A program made the translations under genes and the position numbers. A stretch of 64,000 bases of DNA from Solibacillus isronensis. GTDB taxonomy: Bacteria; Bacillota; Bacilli; Bacillales_A; Planococcaceae. The notes under the pieces are model-generated. The model saw only the letters and a program-made list of their open reading frames with translations. It was not told where the DNA came from and did no database searches. Below, piece by piece: positions 1 through 8,647 of the stretch. Location of the stretch: contig NZ_FVZN01000010.1 in the NCBI RefSeq assembly GCF_900168685.1, forward strand, positions 62,001-126,000, given 5' to 3'. The first letter of the stretch is position 1; every line of letters begins with the position of its first letter.

Positions 1-763
1 ATACAACCGGCTTTTTCCGATCAATTCGTGAATAGGCACTATCAATAAGTTCCATCAAAGCTTCTTGAACTGCACTAACGATGGATTGTGCTAATAGGTC
101 TTCCTCAAGAGCATCTAGCACGATCCTGCTTACAGAAGAAATAGCTGTTACGGGATTCAGGTTCCCATAAATTTTTGTAATGAGCTGGTCAGGTGAATGT
201 ACATTAAAATTGGTCAATATCTCTTCCTGAAAAGGTTTTAAAGGCACTTTTTCATCATGCGCTTTTAATACGGAACGAATGGCAAGCTTCCCTAAATGAT
301 AGCCGCTTCCTTCGTCACCTAATAAATAGCCCCAGCCACCAACACGAAATGTTTTTTGCCGCTCATAACCGAATATAATCGCTCCGGTTCCAGCAATAAG
401 TAAGGCACCTTCTCTGCCCCAAGTTCCCGCTGCCAATGCGGCATGAATATCACTCTGGATTTTAAGTTTTTCCAGAACTGGTGATTGCTTAAACGTATCA
501 TAAATTTTCTGTTGTTCAGCTTGTCGATCTGCCCCTGCCATTGCAGCAAATACCATTTCCACATCTGTTAATGCTGACCCTGTCTTTATTAACAACTGGT
601 CGATTAATTCATTTATAAGTGTGTACAACTGCTCTGTTGAAATTGCTGTTAAATTACCGGAACTTCCTTTGGCTACTGCAAGTAAATGTCCACTTTCATC
701 CCCAATTACAGCAGTTGTTTTCGTGCCGCCGCCATCTATACCAATCCATAGTTTTCCTGACAT
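1..763 (-). CDS. BadF/BadG-type sugar kinase (GlcNAc/MurNAc kinase-like), C-terminus cut by window edge
   Basis: Reading leftward from ATG at 763, the frame is open to the window edge (about 254 residues), so the C-terminus is missing. The N-terminus carries the actin-fold phosphate-1 motif IGIDGGGTKT, followed by AGTGAIIFGYE and GGWGYLLGDEGSGYHLG, which are hallmarks of the BadF/BadG/BcrA/BcrD ATPase family that includes N-acetylglucosamine kinase. Family members such as Clostridium MurK phosphorylate GlcNAc and MurNAc in the cytoplasm. It is the last gene seen of the leftward importer operon, 13 bp after the AmiE-like gene, which supports a job in phosphorylating imported amino sugars. The exact sugar is inference. 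Confidence 0.8.
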   Translation of the reverse strand, partial: MSGKLWIGIDGGGTKTTAVIGDESGHLLAVAKGSSGNLTAISTEQLYTLINELIDQLLIKTGSALTDVEMVFAAMAGADRQAEQQKIYDTFKQSPVLEKLKIQSDIHAALAAGTWGREGALLIAGTGAIIFGYERQKTFRVGGWGYLLGDEGSGYHLGKLAIRSVLKAHDEKVPLKPFQEEILTNFNVHSPDQLITKIYGNLNPVTAISSVSRIVLDALEEDLLAQSIVSAVQEALMELIDSAYSRIDRKKPVV

Positions 764-776
764 ATGCTCACCTTAT

Positions 777-1808
777 CTATTCATTTTCAAGTGCAACTAA
801 GTTATGCACGATTCGTCGAAACCGTTGAATTTCACAACTACGTCCAAAATGAACGCGATTTGTTAACAAAATAACTGCTAATTGCTTCTCATCCGATATC
901 CAAATTGAAGTGCCAGTAAAACCGGTATGCCCAAAACCTCCCCTTAAAAATTGGCCGGAAAATGAAGGTGAAGAATACAGTTGCCATCCTAATCCACGCT
1001 GTTCCTCATGCTTGTTAGTAAAGCTTTGCTTTGCCAATTGTTTCGTATGCTCGTGAAAAATAGAGTCGGTACCTTTCATAAACGATTGAGCAAACTTTGC
1101 CAAGTCTTCTGCAGTCGAAAATAACCCGGCGTGCCCGCTTACCCCGCCAAAATGCAGTGCATTTTCATCATGTACTTCACCCCATTGATGTTTCTTTAAA
1201 TAGGTACGGTATTCAGTTGCAGCAATTTTCCCCTGTAACTGGTCAGACGGATTAAATACGGTATTGTTCATACGAAGCCGCTGAAATATATTTTTATCGG
1301 CATAGTCTGCTAATGAAATTCCGGTAACCTTTTCTATTAGTTTTCCTAATAAAATATAGTTTACATCACTATAAATCACCTGCTGCTCAACGCTTTCCCG
1401 TCCTGTTTCCTGTGCTATCCGCTCAATAACATCAGTGTAAGCTATCCCTTCTTTATAAAACTTGATTTCAGCCTGAAAGCCGCTCGTATGTGTTAATAAA
1501 TGACGAATCCTAACTTCTTCATGCATCAACTTGAGCTCCGGAAAGTAGTAGCTAATGGAATCATCTAAATCCATAAAACCTTGCTCAAGCAATAATAAAA
1601 TCGAGCTTGCCGTTGCTGTTACTTTCGTTAATGAAGCACAATCAAACATCGTCTGTTCCGTCATTGGAATTTGCGGTTCTGTATGGGCCATGCCAAATGC
1701 TTTACAGTAAAGGAGATCTTTTGCATTTGCCACAGCCAATACCGCACCTGGCAGTTCTTTGTTATAGATCGCTGTTTCTATAAACTCTTCTACTCGTGAA
1801 AAAGACAT
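777..1808 (-). CDS. Serine hydrolase of the beta-lactamase (class C/AmiE-like) family
   Basis: 343 residues from ATG 1808, which has a strong AGGAGGGG Shine-Dalgarno; an upstream in-frame start at 1832 overlaps the permease and is less likely. The SxxK nucleophile motif SLTK is at residues 59-62, a Tyr-Ser-Asp (YSDVNY) motif lies mid-protein and an HTG motif (GHTGFTG) lies near residue 300. No signal peptide is visible, so it is probably cytoplasmic. B. subtilis AmiE (YbbE), the N-acetylmuramyl-L-alanine amidase of the mur cluster, has this fold. Together with an RpiR regulator and a BadF kinase, the context suggests peptide removal from imported muropeptides. An esterase with another substrate remains possible. 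Confidence 0.72.
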   Translation of the reverse strand: MSFSRVEEFIETAIYNKELPGAVLAVANAKDLLYCKAFGMAHTEPQIPMTEQTMFDCASLTKVTATASSILLLLEQGFMDLDDSISYYFPELKLMHEEVRIRHLLTHTSGFQAEIKFYKEGIAYTDVIERIAQETGRESVEQQVIYSDVNYILLGKLIEKVTGISLADYADKNIFQRLRMNNTVFNPSDQLQGKIAATEYRTYLKKHQWGEVHDENALHFGGVSGHAGLFSTAEDLAKFAQSFMKGTDSIFHEHTKQLAKQSFTNKHEEQRGLGWQLYSSPSFSGQFLRGGFGHTGFTGTSIWISDEKQLAVILLTNRVHFGRSCEIQRFRRIVHNLVALENE

Positions 1809-1818
1809 GATCCCCCTC

Positions 1819-2643
1819 CTATTTGATTGCACCTTCTGTCATACCTTTTACGATATGGCGTTGGAAAATCGAATAGAAAACGATTACCGGAATAACTGCA
1901 ATACATAATCCCGCAAATAGTACACCCCATGCACTATCATATTGCGCGTCTATTTTCAGTAAATTCATCGCAACACCTAACGTATTTTTACTTTCGGTTT
2001 GCAGTAAAATTAACGCCATGAAAAATTCGTTCCAATAAGAAATGGCATTCAGAATCGTCACTGTCATAATCCCAGACTTGATGAGTGGTGTCACAATTTT
2101 AAATAGAATTCCATATGGACTCATACCATCAACGACCGCTGCTTCTTCCAGCTCTTTTGGAATATTTCCTATGAACCCAACGAGAATGAAAATCGTAAAC
2201 GGCACATGCGAAATAGCATAAACAAGAGATAACGCCCACAAGTTATCTAGTAAATTAAACTTCATTAGTAAGAAAAATAGTGGAATCCAACCTAAAACGG
2301 ATGGAATCATCATTGACGCCAAATAAACATTCACTAGCACCTCACCAAATTTTGAACGAACACGCTCCAATGCATAAGCTGTTGGAATCGATAATATGAG
2401 TGTTAAAAAAGAGCCAAGTACTGTTACAAAAAAACTGTTTAAAAATGCTCGCCCGATATTGTAGTCATTCCATGCGCGTTCAAAATTTGTAAAACTAAAA
2501 TCAGTCGGCATTGACCAAGGTGACGTGAAGATTTCTGCATTCGATTTAAACGCACCCATAAACATCCATATTAGTGGGAAAATAACGATAAACGCCCATA
2601 GGATTAACGGGATACGTACTAAAATTTGTGAAACTACTTTCAT
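1819..2643 (-). CDS. Carbohydrate ABC transporter permease (MalG type)
   Basis: 274 residues with about six hydrophobic segments and the cytoplasmic EAA loop at EEAAVVDGMSPYGILFKIVTPL, which docks the ATPase. This is the MalG/UgpE class of sugar importer inner-membrane subunit. It follows the partner permease by 14 bp and ends 10 bp before the serine hydrolase start, so it lies inside the operon. No ATPase gene is present here. As in many Bacillus sugar importers, a shared MsmX-type ATPase probably energises the transporter; that is inference. Confidence 0.9.
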   Translation of the reverse strand: MKVVSQILVRIPLILWAFIVIFPLIWMFMGAFKSNAEIFTSPWSMPTDFSFTNFERAWNDYNIGRAFLNSFFVTVLGSFLTLILSIPTAYALERVRSKFGEVLVNVYLASMMIPSVLGWIPLFFLLMKFNLLDNLWALSLVYAISHVPFTIFILVGFIGNIPKELEEAAVVDGMSPYGILFKIVTPLIKSGIMTVTILNAISYWNEFFMALILLQTESKNTLGVAMNLLKIDAQYDSAWGVLFAGLCIAVIPVIVFYSIFQRHIVKGMTEGAIK

Positions 2644-2657
2644 CTAAATTCCCCCCG

Positions 2658-3551
2658 TTAATATTCGACTTTTTCTTTTTTTAGTATAAATTGGGAAATG
2701 AGAACTGTAATGAGCGAGACGACAAGGATTAGAACACCAATCGCTGCACCATAGCCAAATTGGAAGTCTTCAAACGCGCGCTGGTATAAATACGAACCCA
2801 TTACTTCTGAAGCACTACCCGGTCCACCACCTGTCATTACTTGCACAAGTACAAACGAACCGTTAAGAGATGTAATAATGATATAAAGGATTGATGTCTT
2901 TATTTGTGGCCAAACGAGCGGAACCGTAATATGCCAAAATTGCTGCCACTCGGATGCACCATCAATATCTGCAGCTTCATATAAACTCTTCGGCACATTC
3001 GAAATACCACCCATAATAAGAAGCATAAATAATCCAATCCCTGCCCAAATTGCGGGAATCGCTATACTAGGCAGTACCCATGTTTTATCCCCTAACCAAG
3101 GGCGGGCCCATTCTGTCAATCCGACCTGATTTAATAAGCTGTTTACAATCCCCATGTTCGGATCATAAATAAACTGCCATAAAATACCGATAACTACTAC
3201 GGACATAATATTAGGAAAGAAAAATACAATCCGGTAAAATGGCGCTTCTTTGATTTTTAACTGCGTTAATGCCACCGCAAAAAATAGAGCAAGTGTCATA
3301 ATCCCAATTACTTTTACAAATACGAAGAAAAAGTCATTTATAATCGCCTTTTTAATAATGGAATCGTTCCATAGGCGAATATAATTATCTAAGCCGATAA
3401 ATGTTTTGTTTGCACTTGTTCCTGACCATTCAAAAAATGAGTAATACAACCCGCCTAACATAGGATAAACAGTAAAAATTAAAAAGAGCAGAAAAGTTGG
3501 CAGTAAACAAAATGCTAAAAACAAATATTTGCTTTTGGAAGAAAAGGTCAT
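2658..3551 (-). CDS. Carbohydrate ABC transporter permease (MalF/UgpA type)
   Basis: About 297 residues with six predicted membrane spans and the EAA loop YEAADIDGASEWQQFWHITVPL. It forms the heterodimeric channel with the next gene. Two in-frame ATGs exist, at 3557 and 3551. The AGGAG motif lies only 2 nt from the first but 8 nt from the second, so 3551 is preferred. It follows the binding-protein gene after a gap that holds a stable stem-loop. Confidence 0.9.
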   Translation of the reverse strand: MTFSSKSKYLFLAFCLLPTFLLFLIFTVYPMLGGLYYSFFEWSGTSANKTFIGLDNYIRLWNDSIIKKAIINDFFFVFVKVIGIMTLALFFAVALTQLKIKEAPFYRIVFFFPNIMSVVVIGILWQFIYDPNMGIVNSLLNQVGLTEWARPWLGDKTWVLPSIAIPAIWAGIGLFMLLIMGGISNVPKSLYEAADIDGASEWQQFWHITVPLVWPQIKTSILYIIITSLNGSFVLVQVMTGGGPGSASEVMGSYLYQRAFEDFQFGYGAAIGVLILVVSLITVLISQFILKKEKVEY

Positions 3552-3583
3552 TGTCATTACTCCTTTCTCTATTGATTAAATAA

Positions 3584-3608
3584 GGTTGCTAAAAAGCTTT
3601 TAGCAACC
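3584..3608 (-). terminator. Stem-loop between binding-protein and permease genes
   Basis: A perfect 11-bp inverted repeat (GGTTGCTAAAA / TTTTAGCAACC) with a 3-nt loop lies 14 bp after the stop of the binding-protein gene. It lacks a long T-run in the operon direction. It is therefore better read as a partial terminator or a 3'-end stabiliser that lets the binding protein be made in excess over the permeases. Confidence 0.6.
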
Positions 3609-3622
3609 TCAATTTCCTCTGC

Positions 3623-5026
3623 TTATTTTCTTAGTTCCTCTGCTTTTTTCACCATCTTATCGACGAATTCTTCAGCAGTAATTTCACCAAGTAAGATATC
3701 AATGATTAATAATTTAATTTCATTTGTAATTTCAACCGCAATTTTTTGCATTTCAGCATCTGGTGTATAACGTTTATACGTATGAACCGCACCTGGATTG
3801 TTGATCATTTCATTAATATTTTTCAAGAAATCCTGAACATTTGTATTCGAAGACAAATCAACGTCTTTCATGTTCATTATCGCACCTGTTGATTCAGCAA
3901 ATGCCTGTGCATATTCTTCCGTAAAGATGAATTCTAAAAATGCTTTTGCAGCTTCCGGATTTTTTGCTTTTTCGGCAATTGCAATTGTACGAATATCCGG
4001 TACAAGCGCTAATGGTTGACCTGGATCATTCATCGGTGTTGGTGTGAAGCCAAATTCAAAACTGTCCGGTGTATCATTTTTCATTTCATTAGGTAACCAG
4101 AAACCTACTGGAATATAAGCATTTTTATGCATTAAGAAGTTCATTTGAGATTGCGTATGATTGTAAGCCGCAAAACCGCTATCAATTACGCCAGCCTTAG
4201 CAATTTTTTCTACCTTCTTCAATACTTCAAGCGTTTCAGGTTTTTTCCAAGCCTCAATTACACCATTGTTTAAGTCATTTAATAACTCTTCACCGCCTGC
4301 TGCAGCAAATGCAGGATTCAATACGCCACGGTGGAAGTATTGTGTATGTTGACCTGTCGTTACAAACGGTGCAATTTTTGTATCAGCTTTAATTTTTTCC
4401 ATAGAGCTGATCCAGCTATCAAAGTCTGTTGGGACTTCCCATCCATTTTCTTCAAACCACTTCGTGTCATACCAAGTTCCCCAAGTATCGAATACTAATG
4501 GTAAACTATAAATTTTTCCGCCATCTACTTCTTCTGCAGGCGAGATGAAGCTATCTAATAGTGGTGTACCATTTTCAAGTTTAATCCCTTTTGCAAATTC
4601 ACTAATATCCATTAACTGACCTTCAGCGATCATTTGTGTTTCACTAGCTCCTGCACCATCGATATATACAACATCAGGTGGTGTTTCCGAAATCCAGCGT
4701 GTGTTCATTTCTGTATTAATATTTGGACCTGCATGTTCCACAATTTCTAAATCCGGGTGCTGTTTTTGGAAGTCCCCTATAACTTGCTTCCACCATCCAT
4801 CACCATATCCTCCGACAAAATATTGAATTTCCAGTGTCCCTGACAAACCATCCCCTGTACTTTCTGTAGAAGTATTATCCGATGGAGTCGTTGATTGTTC
4901 TGTACTGCTGTTTCCTTCTGTCTCGCTGTTTGATTCCTCGTCATTCGTACACGCAACGAGCAATAACATTAAACTCATTAATGCTACTAAAAACCAAGTC
5001 TGCTTTCTCTTTTTGATAACAAACAT
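3623..5026 (-). CDS. Sugar ABC transporter substrate-binding lipoprotein
   Basis: 467 residues. A charged N-terminus, a hydrophobic core and the lipobox LVAC with Cys26 mark a lipoprotein anchored outside the membrane. A Ser/Thr/Glu-rich linker of about 35 residues follows, then a family-1 extracellular solute-binding domain (GTLEIQYFVGGYGDGWW, DVVYIDGAGA, FEFGFTPTPM). This fold captures oligosaccharides for MalFG-type permeases. The start is supported by AAGGGG 8 nt upstream. The operon context suggests an amino sugar or muropeptide ligand, but sequence alone does not identify it. Confidence 0.88.
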   Translation of the reverse strand: MFVIKKRKQTWFLVALMSLMLLLVACTNDEESNSETEGNSSTEQSTTPSDNTSTESTGDGLSGTLEIQYFVGGYGDGWWKQVIGDFQKQHPDLEIVEHAGPNINTEMNTRWISETPPDVVYIDGAGASETQMIAEGQLMDISEFAKGIKLENGTPLLDSFISPAEEVDGGKIYSLPLVFDTWGTWYDTKWFEENGWEVPTDFDSWISSMEKIKADTKIAPFVTTGQHTQYFHRGVLNPAFAAAGGEELLNDLNNGVIEAWKKPETLEVLKKVEKIAKAGVIDSGFAAYNHTQSQMNFLMHKNAYIPVGFWLPNEMKNDTPDSFEFGFTPTPMNDPGQPLALVPDIRTIAIAEKAKNPEAAKAFLEFIFTEEYAQAFAESTGAIMNMKDVDLSSNTNVQDFLKNINEMINNPGAVHTYKRYTPDAEMQKIAVEITNEIKLLIIDILLGEITAEEFVDKMVKKAEELRK

Positions 5027-5083
5027 ACATTACACCCCTTCATTTTCATTATGTTAACTATATGAATATAGTCAGCACCAATA

Positions 5084-5929
5084 TTAACGAGAGAAACCCT
5101 TAATTACCTCGAGTGTGCGATTTAACGCAATAATCGATTTATCATAGTTTAATGTGGCAATTCCTGTATATAAAATATCAATTAGTGTCAGTTGGGCGAT
5201 GCGTGATGCGGTTGCCGAGCTACGAATATCCGCTTCATTAGAAACAACGTATAGAGCATAGTCAGCAAAGCTTTGTATTGTATTTCGCTTATTTTGAGTC
5301 ATTGTAATAATCGTTGATTGATTATCTTTTGCAACTGTAAGCGCATTAATAATTTCCTTCGTTTCACCTGAGTACGAGATTGCGAATACAACATCTTCGC
5401 TCGTTGCATGTGTTGCGGCAATAAGCTGCCCATGACTATCGAAAATCGTTTCGCAGTTCTTATTGATCCGCTTTAATTTGTGTTCAAAATCCTGTGCAAC
5501 GATTGCTGAAGCCCCGATGCCAATAAAGATAATCTTTCTCGCATTATTAATTTGATGGATAATCTTTTCCAATTCCCTTTCACCATTAATCATTAGCGTT
5601 TTTTTGATTGCATCGATATTGTGCATTTCAATCGTCTGTATCATTTGGAGTATCGTTGAATCTTTTTCTAATTCAAAGTTGTGGTTGTGTGGAATTTCCA
5701 GAGTAGGTGCTGAAGCAATACTTAGTTTTAAATCTTTGAAACCCGAGAAGTTTAATGCCCTGCACATTCTCACAATTGTTGCTTCGCTTGTTTTAGCTTT
5801 TTCAGCCAGCACAGCAATAGGCATGCGAATGACATCATCTAAATGACTTAATATATATAAAGCCACATTTCTTTCAGCAGGTTTAAGCAATTCCATCCCC
5901 GAACGTATTCTTTCAATACTATTTTCCAA
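5084..5929 (-). CDS. RpiR/MurR-family transcriptional regulator (HTH plus SIS)
   Basis: 281 residues. An N-terminal RpiR helix-turn-helix (about residues 1-77, LAEKAKTSEATIVRMCRALNFSGFKDLK) is followed by a SIS phosphosugar-binding domain (about 125-260, IIFIGIGASAIVAQDFEHKL, VVFAISYSGETKEI). Regulators of this type, including MurR, sense sugar phosphates. It is the first gene of the leftward importer operon and probably controls it; a candidate operator palindrome lies in its upstream region. It ends 57 bp before the binding-protein gene. Confidence 0.88.
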   Translation of the reverse strand: MENSIERIRSGMELLKPAERNVALYILSHLDDVIRMPIAVLAEKAKTSEATIVRMCRALNFSGFKDLKLSIASAPTLEIPHNHNFELEKDSTILQMIQTIEMHNIDAIKKTLMINGERELEKIIHQINNARKIIFIGIGASAIVAQDFEHKLKRINKNCETIFDSHGQLIAATHATSEDVVFAISYSGETKEIINALTVAKDNQSTIITMTQNKRNTIQSFADYALYVVSNEADIRSSATASRIAQLTLIDILYTGIATLNYDKSIIALNRTLEVIKGFSR

Positions 5930-5985
5930 GTTTATTACCTACCCTCAAGCAAAATGTTGTAAAACTTCCTTTTTTAAGTAAAATA

Positions 5986-6004
5986 TATGAAATTTAACTT
6001 CATA
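5986..6004. promoter_or_regulatory. Candidate RpiR/MurR operator (imperfect palindrome)
   Basis: TATGAAATTTAACTTCATA is a near-symmetric 19-bp sequence (arms TATGAA/TTCATA) 57 bp upstream of the RpiR-family start. Its position fits an autoregulatory operator. Assignment to this regulator is inference. Confidence 0.4.
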
Positions 6005-6042
6005 ATAAAACCTATATTGCTAGTCGTCAATATTTTTATTTA

Positions 6043-6057
6043 AATTTTCTGAAAATA
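6043..6057. promoter_or_regulatory. CodY-box-like site
   Basis: AATTTTCTGAAAATA matches the CodY consensus AATTTTCWGAAAATT at 14 of 15 positions. It lies between the divergent RpiR operon and the phosphoesterase gene and could place either under nutrient (GTP/branched-chain amino acid) control. Confidence 0.55.
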
Positions 6058-6097
6058 TATGGAAATAAATGTTTTATTTTATCGATAAATTGACTAT

Positions 6098-6106
6098 TGC
6101 TATAAT
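6098..6106 (+). promoter_or_regulatory. Extended -10 promoter for the phosphoesterase gene
   Basis: TGCTATAAT is a TGN-extended consensus -10 element 36 bp upstream of the phosphoesterase ATG. No good -35 is seen at the usual spacing, which is normal for extended -10 promoters. Confidence 0.5.
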
Positions 6107-6141
6107 AGTGTAGAAATTCAATTATATGGTGGTGAACCTTT

Positions 6142-6717
6142 ATGAAATATGCAATTTTGAGCGACTTACATTCGCATTATAAAAATACAAAAAAGGTATT
6201 AAATCATATACAGCAAGTAGCGCCCAATGCAGAGATTATTGGATTAGGAGATTTGTTTGAGTGTAAAATCGGCAAGAAAAAGGCAAAAATGATTCGGCAT
6301 GCAAAGCTAAAGGATGCAGCGATAGTTGATGAAAGGTTTATGAGCCTCTTAACATTTCCTTCAATTATCGGGAATCAGGAAGAACGTATTGCCCTTGTAA
6401 CAGGGGATGAGCGCTTTCTTCAATATGAAAATGCGCTTGTAATTGAGCATGCCACTTTAATTCATGGGCATCAAATAGAGTGGGATAAAACATTCAATCC
6501 TACCTTCCCGAACATTGAAACGCCATTGCTGTTCTTTGGACATAGTCATGAAGCTGCAATCTATAAAGATGGGCTACGCCATTCTGTTCCTTACGATATC
6601 CCACTGGCTGTCGGAAAAAAACAATACCAGATTAATGTCGGTCCTGTCGTCGACAATAAAGAATGGTGTTTGTATGACAGCGAGGAAATGACGGTTACAT
6701 TTATGCAAGCTCAATAG
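6142..6717 (+). CDS. Metallophosphoesterase (YfcE/MJ0936-like fold)
   Basis: 191 residues with the metallophosphoesterase metal-binding blocks in order: D8 and H10 in LSDLHSH, GD in GLGDLFE, GNQEE, HGH in LIHGHQ and GHSH. It probably hydrolyses a small phosphodiester or phosphomonoester in the cytoplasm; the substrate cannot be read from sequence. It is a single-gene unit with its own extended -10 promoter and a terminator right behind it. Confidence 0.8.
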   Translation: MKYAILSDLHSHYKNTKKVLNHIQQVAPNAEIIGLGDLFECKIGKKKAKMIRHAKLKDAAIVDERFMSLLTFPSIIGNQEERIALVTGDERFLQYENALVIEHATLIHGHQIEWDKTFNPTFPNIETPLLFFGHSHEAAIYKDGLRHSVPYDIPLAVGKKQYQINVGPVVDNKEWCLYDSEEMTVTFMQAQ

Positions 6718-6720
6718 GAA

Positions 6721-6756
6721 AAGGCTGCCCTGGAGAAAATCAGGACAGCCTTTTTT
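6721..6756 (+). terminator. Rho-independent terminator
   Basis: The inverted repeat AAGGCTGCCCTG / CAGGACAGCCTT with an 8-nt loop is followed by a T-run. It closes the phosphoesterase gene and could also serve the converging radical SAM gene. Confidence 0.85.
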
Positions 6757-6775
6757 AATCTATCAATTTAATGGA

Positions 6776-7702
6776 CTATAAAACATCCGGCAGCTCGGAA
6801 TCCATGCCGAACTTTTGGCGGAAACCGCATTTTTTACACAGTTCTTCAATAGCTTCACGGCGAGAAAACCCATCTACTAAGTTTTGTGCACGATCTGTCG
6901 TAATAATATCGCCGAACTTCTGGTCGTGGACATTTCCTAAATTAATGACACCCTCGCCATCTAAACAGCATGGAACAACAGAACCATCTACTAAAATCGC
7001 TGCATGTGTACGCAATGCATGACAGAATCCTTTGCCTTCATCCGCTTTTTCAAGCAGGCTAGGCCAGCGGAATTCATGATCTTGGTTTAAATAAATGTTT
7101 TTTGCAATTTTTACTCCTGAGCCCATTTCCACCCGCTCTTGAATTTCATAGTCCAGCTCATACTCTTTTTCCAGAATTTCAAGTGTTTCGCGGTTTCTGC
7201 GGTTTGCAAGCTCCGAAACATTATTGCGCTGCAAATTCCATAGACGGTAGGAAATAATGACATTATGTTTTCGTACATCCCGTACAAACTCCAAAATATC
7301 ACCTAAGTACTTTTCGCGGTTTTCAGAACCTTCATGTCCATCAAAACTATGAAGCGAAAAGTTTATTTGTCTTAGTGCAGGCTTGCCCAGCAGCTTTTCA
7401 CGGTTCTTTTTAATTAATGTTCCATTTGTCGTAATATTAACTTTAAAGCCTTTTTCATGTGCAATATCGAGTAACTGCCCGATGCGCGGATGCAATAAAG
7501 GCTCCCCTTTTACATGTAGGTAAATATATTTTGTATAGCCGCTAATTTCATCTAAAATATGAGCAAATTGCTCTACCTTTATTAATCCTTTTGCTCGCTC
7601 TGTAGGTGGACAAAAGCTGCATGCTAAATTACATACACTTGTAATTTCGATATACACTTTCTTAAAAGTTTTCAACGCTCGTTCACCATTCCTTTTTTTC
7701 AT
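6776..7702 (-). CDS. Radical SAM protein with SPASM-type C-terminus
   Basis: About 308 residues. The CX3CX2C cluster site (CNLACSFC) sits near the N-terminus and binds the 4Fe-4S used to cleave S-adenosylmethionine. ITTNGTLI and INFSLHSFDG are further core strands. The C-terminal Cys group (VPCCLDGEG, CKKCGF) resembles a SPASM auxiliary-cluster domain, as in peptide-modifying enzymes and anaerobic sulfatase maturases. No precursor peptide gene is seen next to it. The start is uncertain: TTG 7711 and ATG 7702 are both possible and neither has a strong ribosome binding site. Confidence 0.78.
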   Translation of the reverse strand: MKKRNGERALKTFKKVYIEITSVCNLACSFCPPTERAKGLIKVEQFAHILDEISGYTKYIYLHVKGEPLLHPRIGQLLDIAHEKGFKVNITTNGTLIKKNREKLLGKPALRQINFSLHSFDGHEGSENREKYLGDILEFVRDVRKHNVIISYRLWNLQRNNVSELANRRNRETLEILEKEYELDYEIQERVEMGSGVKIAKNIYLNQDHEFRWPSLLEKADEGKGFCHALRTHAAILVDGSVVPCCLDGEGVINLGNVHDQKFGDIITTDRAQNLVDGFSRREAIEELCKKCGFRQKFGMDSELPDVL

Positions 7703-7788
7703 CCTAAACAATACTACTCATTGTAACAAATTTCTTATGTAAAAAGGAAGCTGTCTGTTTAGCTTAATATATAACGTAAATAGAAAAA

Positions 7789-7819
7789 CCGCCTAGAACA
7801 TGAAAAATTCTAGGCGGTT
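7789..7819 (-). terminator. Rho-independent terminator
   Basis: ACCGCCTAGAA / TTCTAGGCGGT hairpin directly behind the DUF1456 gene, with a T-rich flank on the minus-strand transcript. Confidence 0.75.
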
Positions 7820-7825
7820 TGTATT

Positions 7826-8323
7826 TTATCCTCGGTATCTTACAGATAGGCCTTTAAGGAACTTACGCGCAAAGTTGTCGCCGCATTCTTTGTAATTACG
7901 GTGACCCGGTTTACGCATTATTGCACCAAGCTCACCTTTTGAAACAGCGATTCCACCGTCATCAAGCACATCCAACATTTCTTCGGCAGTTAATTGGCAT
8001 GCTACTTTTAATTTTTTTAGTACCATGTTATTCATATGATCTGGCTTTTCTTGTACTGGCGCTGCTTGCCCTTCCTTTTTCGGCATTGGACCACGCTTAT
8101 GAGTAATTAAGCCATTGAAAAATGCTTCTAATGTTTTGTTGTTAACTTTTATTTGATCGTAGTCAGCTGGCACTTCTTCATCTTTCTCTAACGACTTCGT
8201 CAACAGTTTTGGCATGTCTTCTGGTTTCACTGTTATGCCACCAAGTTTAAAAATTTCAATCATTTCTCTATTTTTCAAATCCAATGCATAACGCGTTCGG
8301 ATGAGAATATCATTATTATCCAT
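7826..8323 (-). CDS. DUF1456 family protein (YehS-like)
   Basis: 165 residues from ATG 8323, which has GGAGG 5 nt upstream; a longer frame upstream has no coding character. Two repeats of about 65 residues each open with a similar helix pair (NDILIRTRYALDLKNREMIEIF and NNMVLKKLKVACQLTAEEMLDV) and contain a GGI[TA]V turn. This is the duplicated DUF1456 architecture known from E. coli YehS. The function of the family is unknown. It stands alone with its own terminator. Confidence 0.8.
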   Translation of the reverse strand: MDNNDILIRTRYALDLKNREMIEIFKLGGITVKPEDMPKLLTKSLEKDEEVPADYDQIKVNNKTLEAFFNGLITHKRGPMPKKEGQAAPVQEKPDHMNNMVLKKLKVACQLTAEEMLDVLDDGGIAVSKGELGAIMRKPGHRNYKECGDNFARKFLKGLSVRYRG

Positions 8324-8647
8324 AATAACCTCCATACTTCTTTTGCTAGCAAATATTATATCAGAGGTTGGACTTGAAATGTTAGCGTGATCACTTAAAC
8401 GTCGGGGATATCTTTTAGCGTACTTTTTTATACATTTCTTCTCAGCTAAACTAGTATTCACTATGTTTTGAAAAAAAAAAAGTAACCTGTAAAATAAATA
8501 ACACTAAATAGTAATTTTATGCTCTAAACAGAAAATTTACGTTATTTATAAAAAAATAGGTTTATAATTTTCAGAAGATTTGATATAGTTATATTGCATT
8601 AATTTGCAAAAAATATCATGTTTTTACACAAAATGGGGGGTTTTAAG
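8324..8647. other. Intergenic region between DUF1456 gene and oppA
   Basis: AT-rich 324-bp divergent region. It carries the ribosome binding site of the DUF1456 gene at its left end and a CodY-like box nearer oppA. No small gene or RNA was recognised. Confidence 0.5.
8566..8580. promoter_or_regulatory. CodY-box-like site upstream of oppA
   Basis: AATTTTCAGAAGATT differs from the CodY consensus AATTTTCWGAAAATT at one position. It lies 67 bp upstream of the oppA start. CodY represses peptide importers such as dpp in B. subtilis, so repression in rich medium is plausible. Confidence 0.6.
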
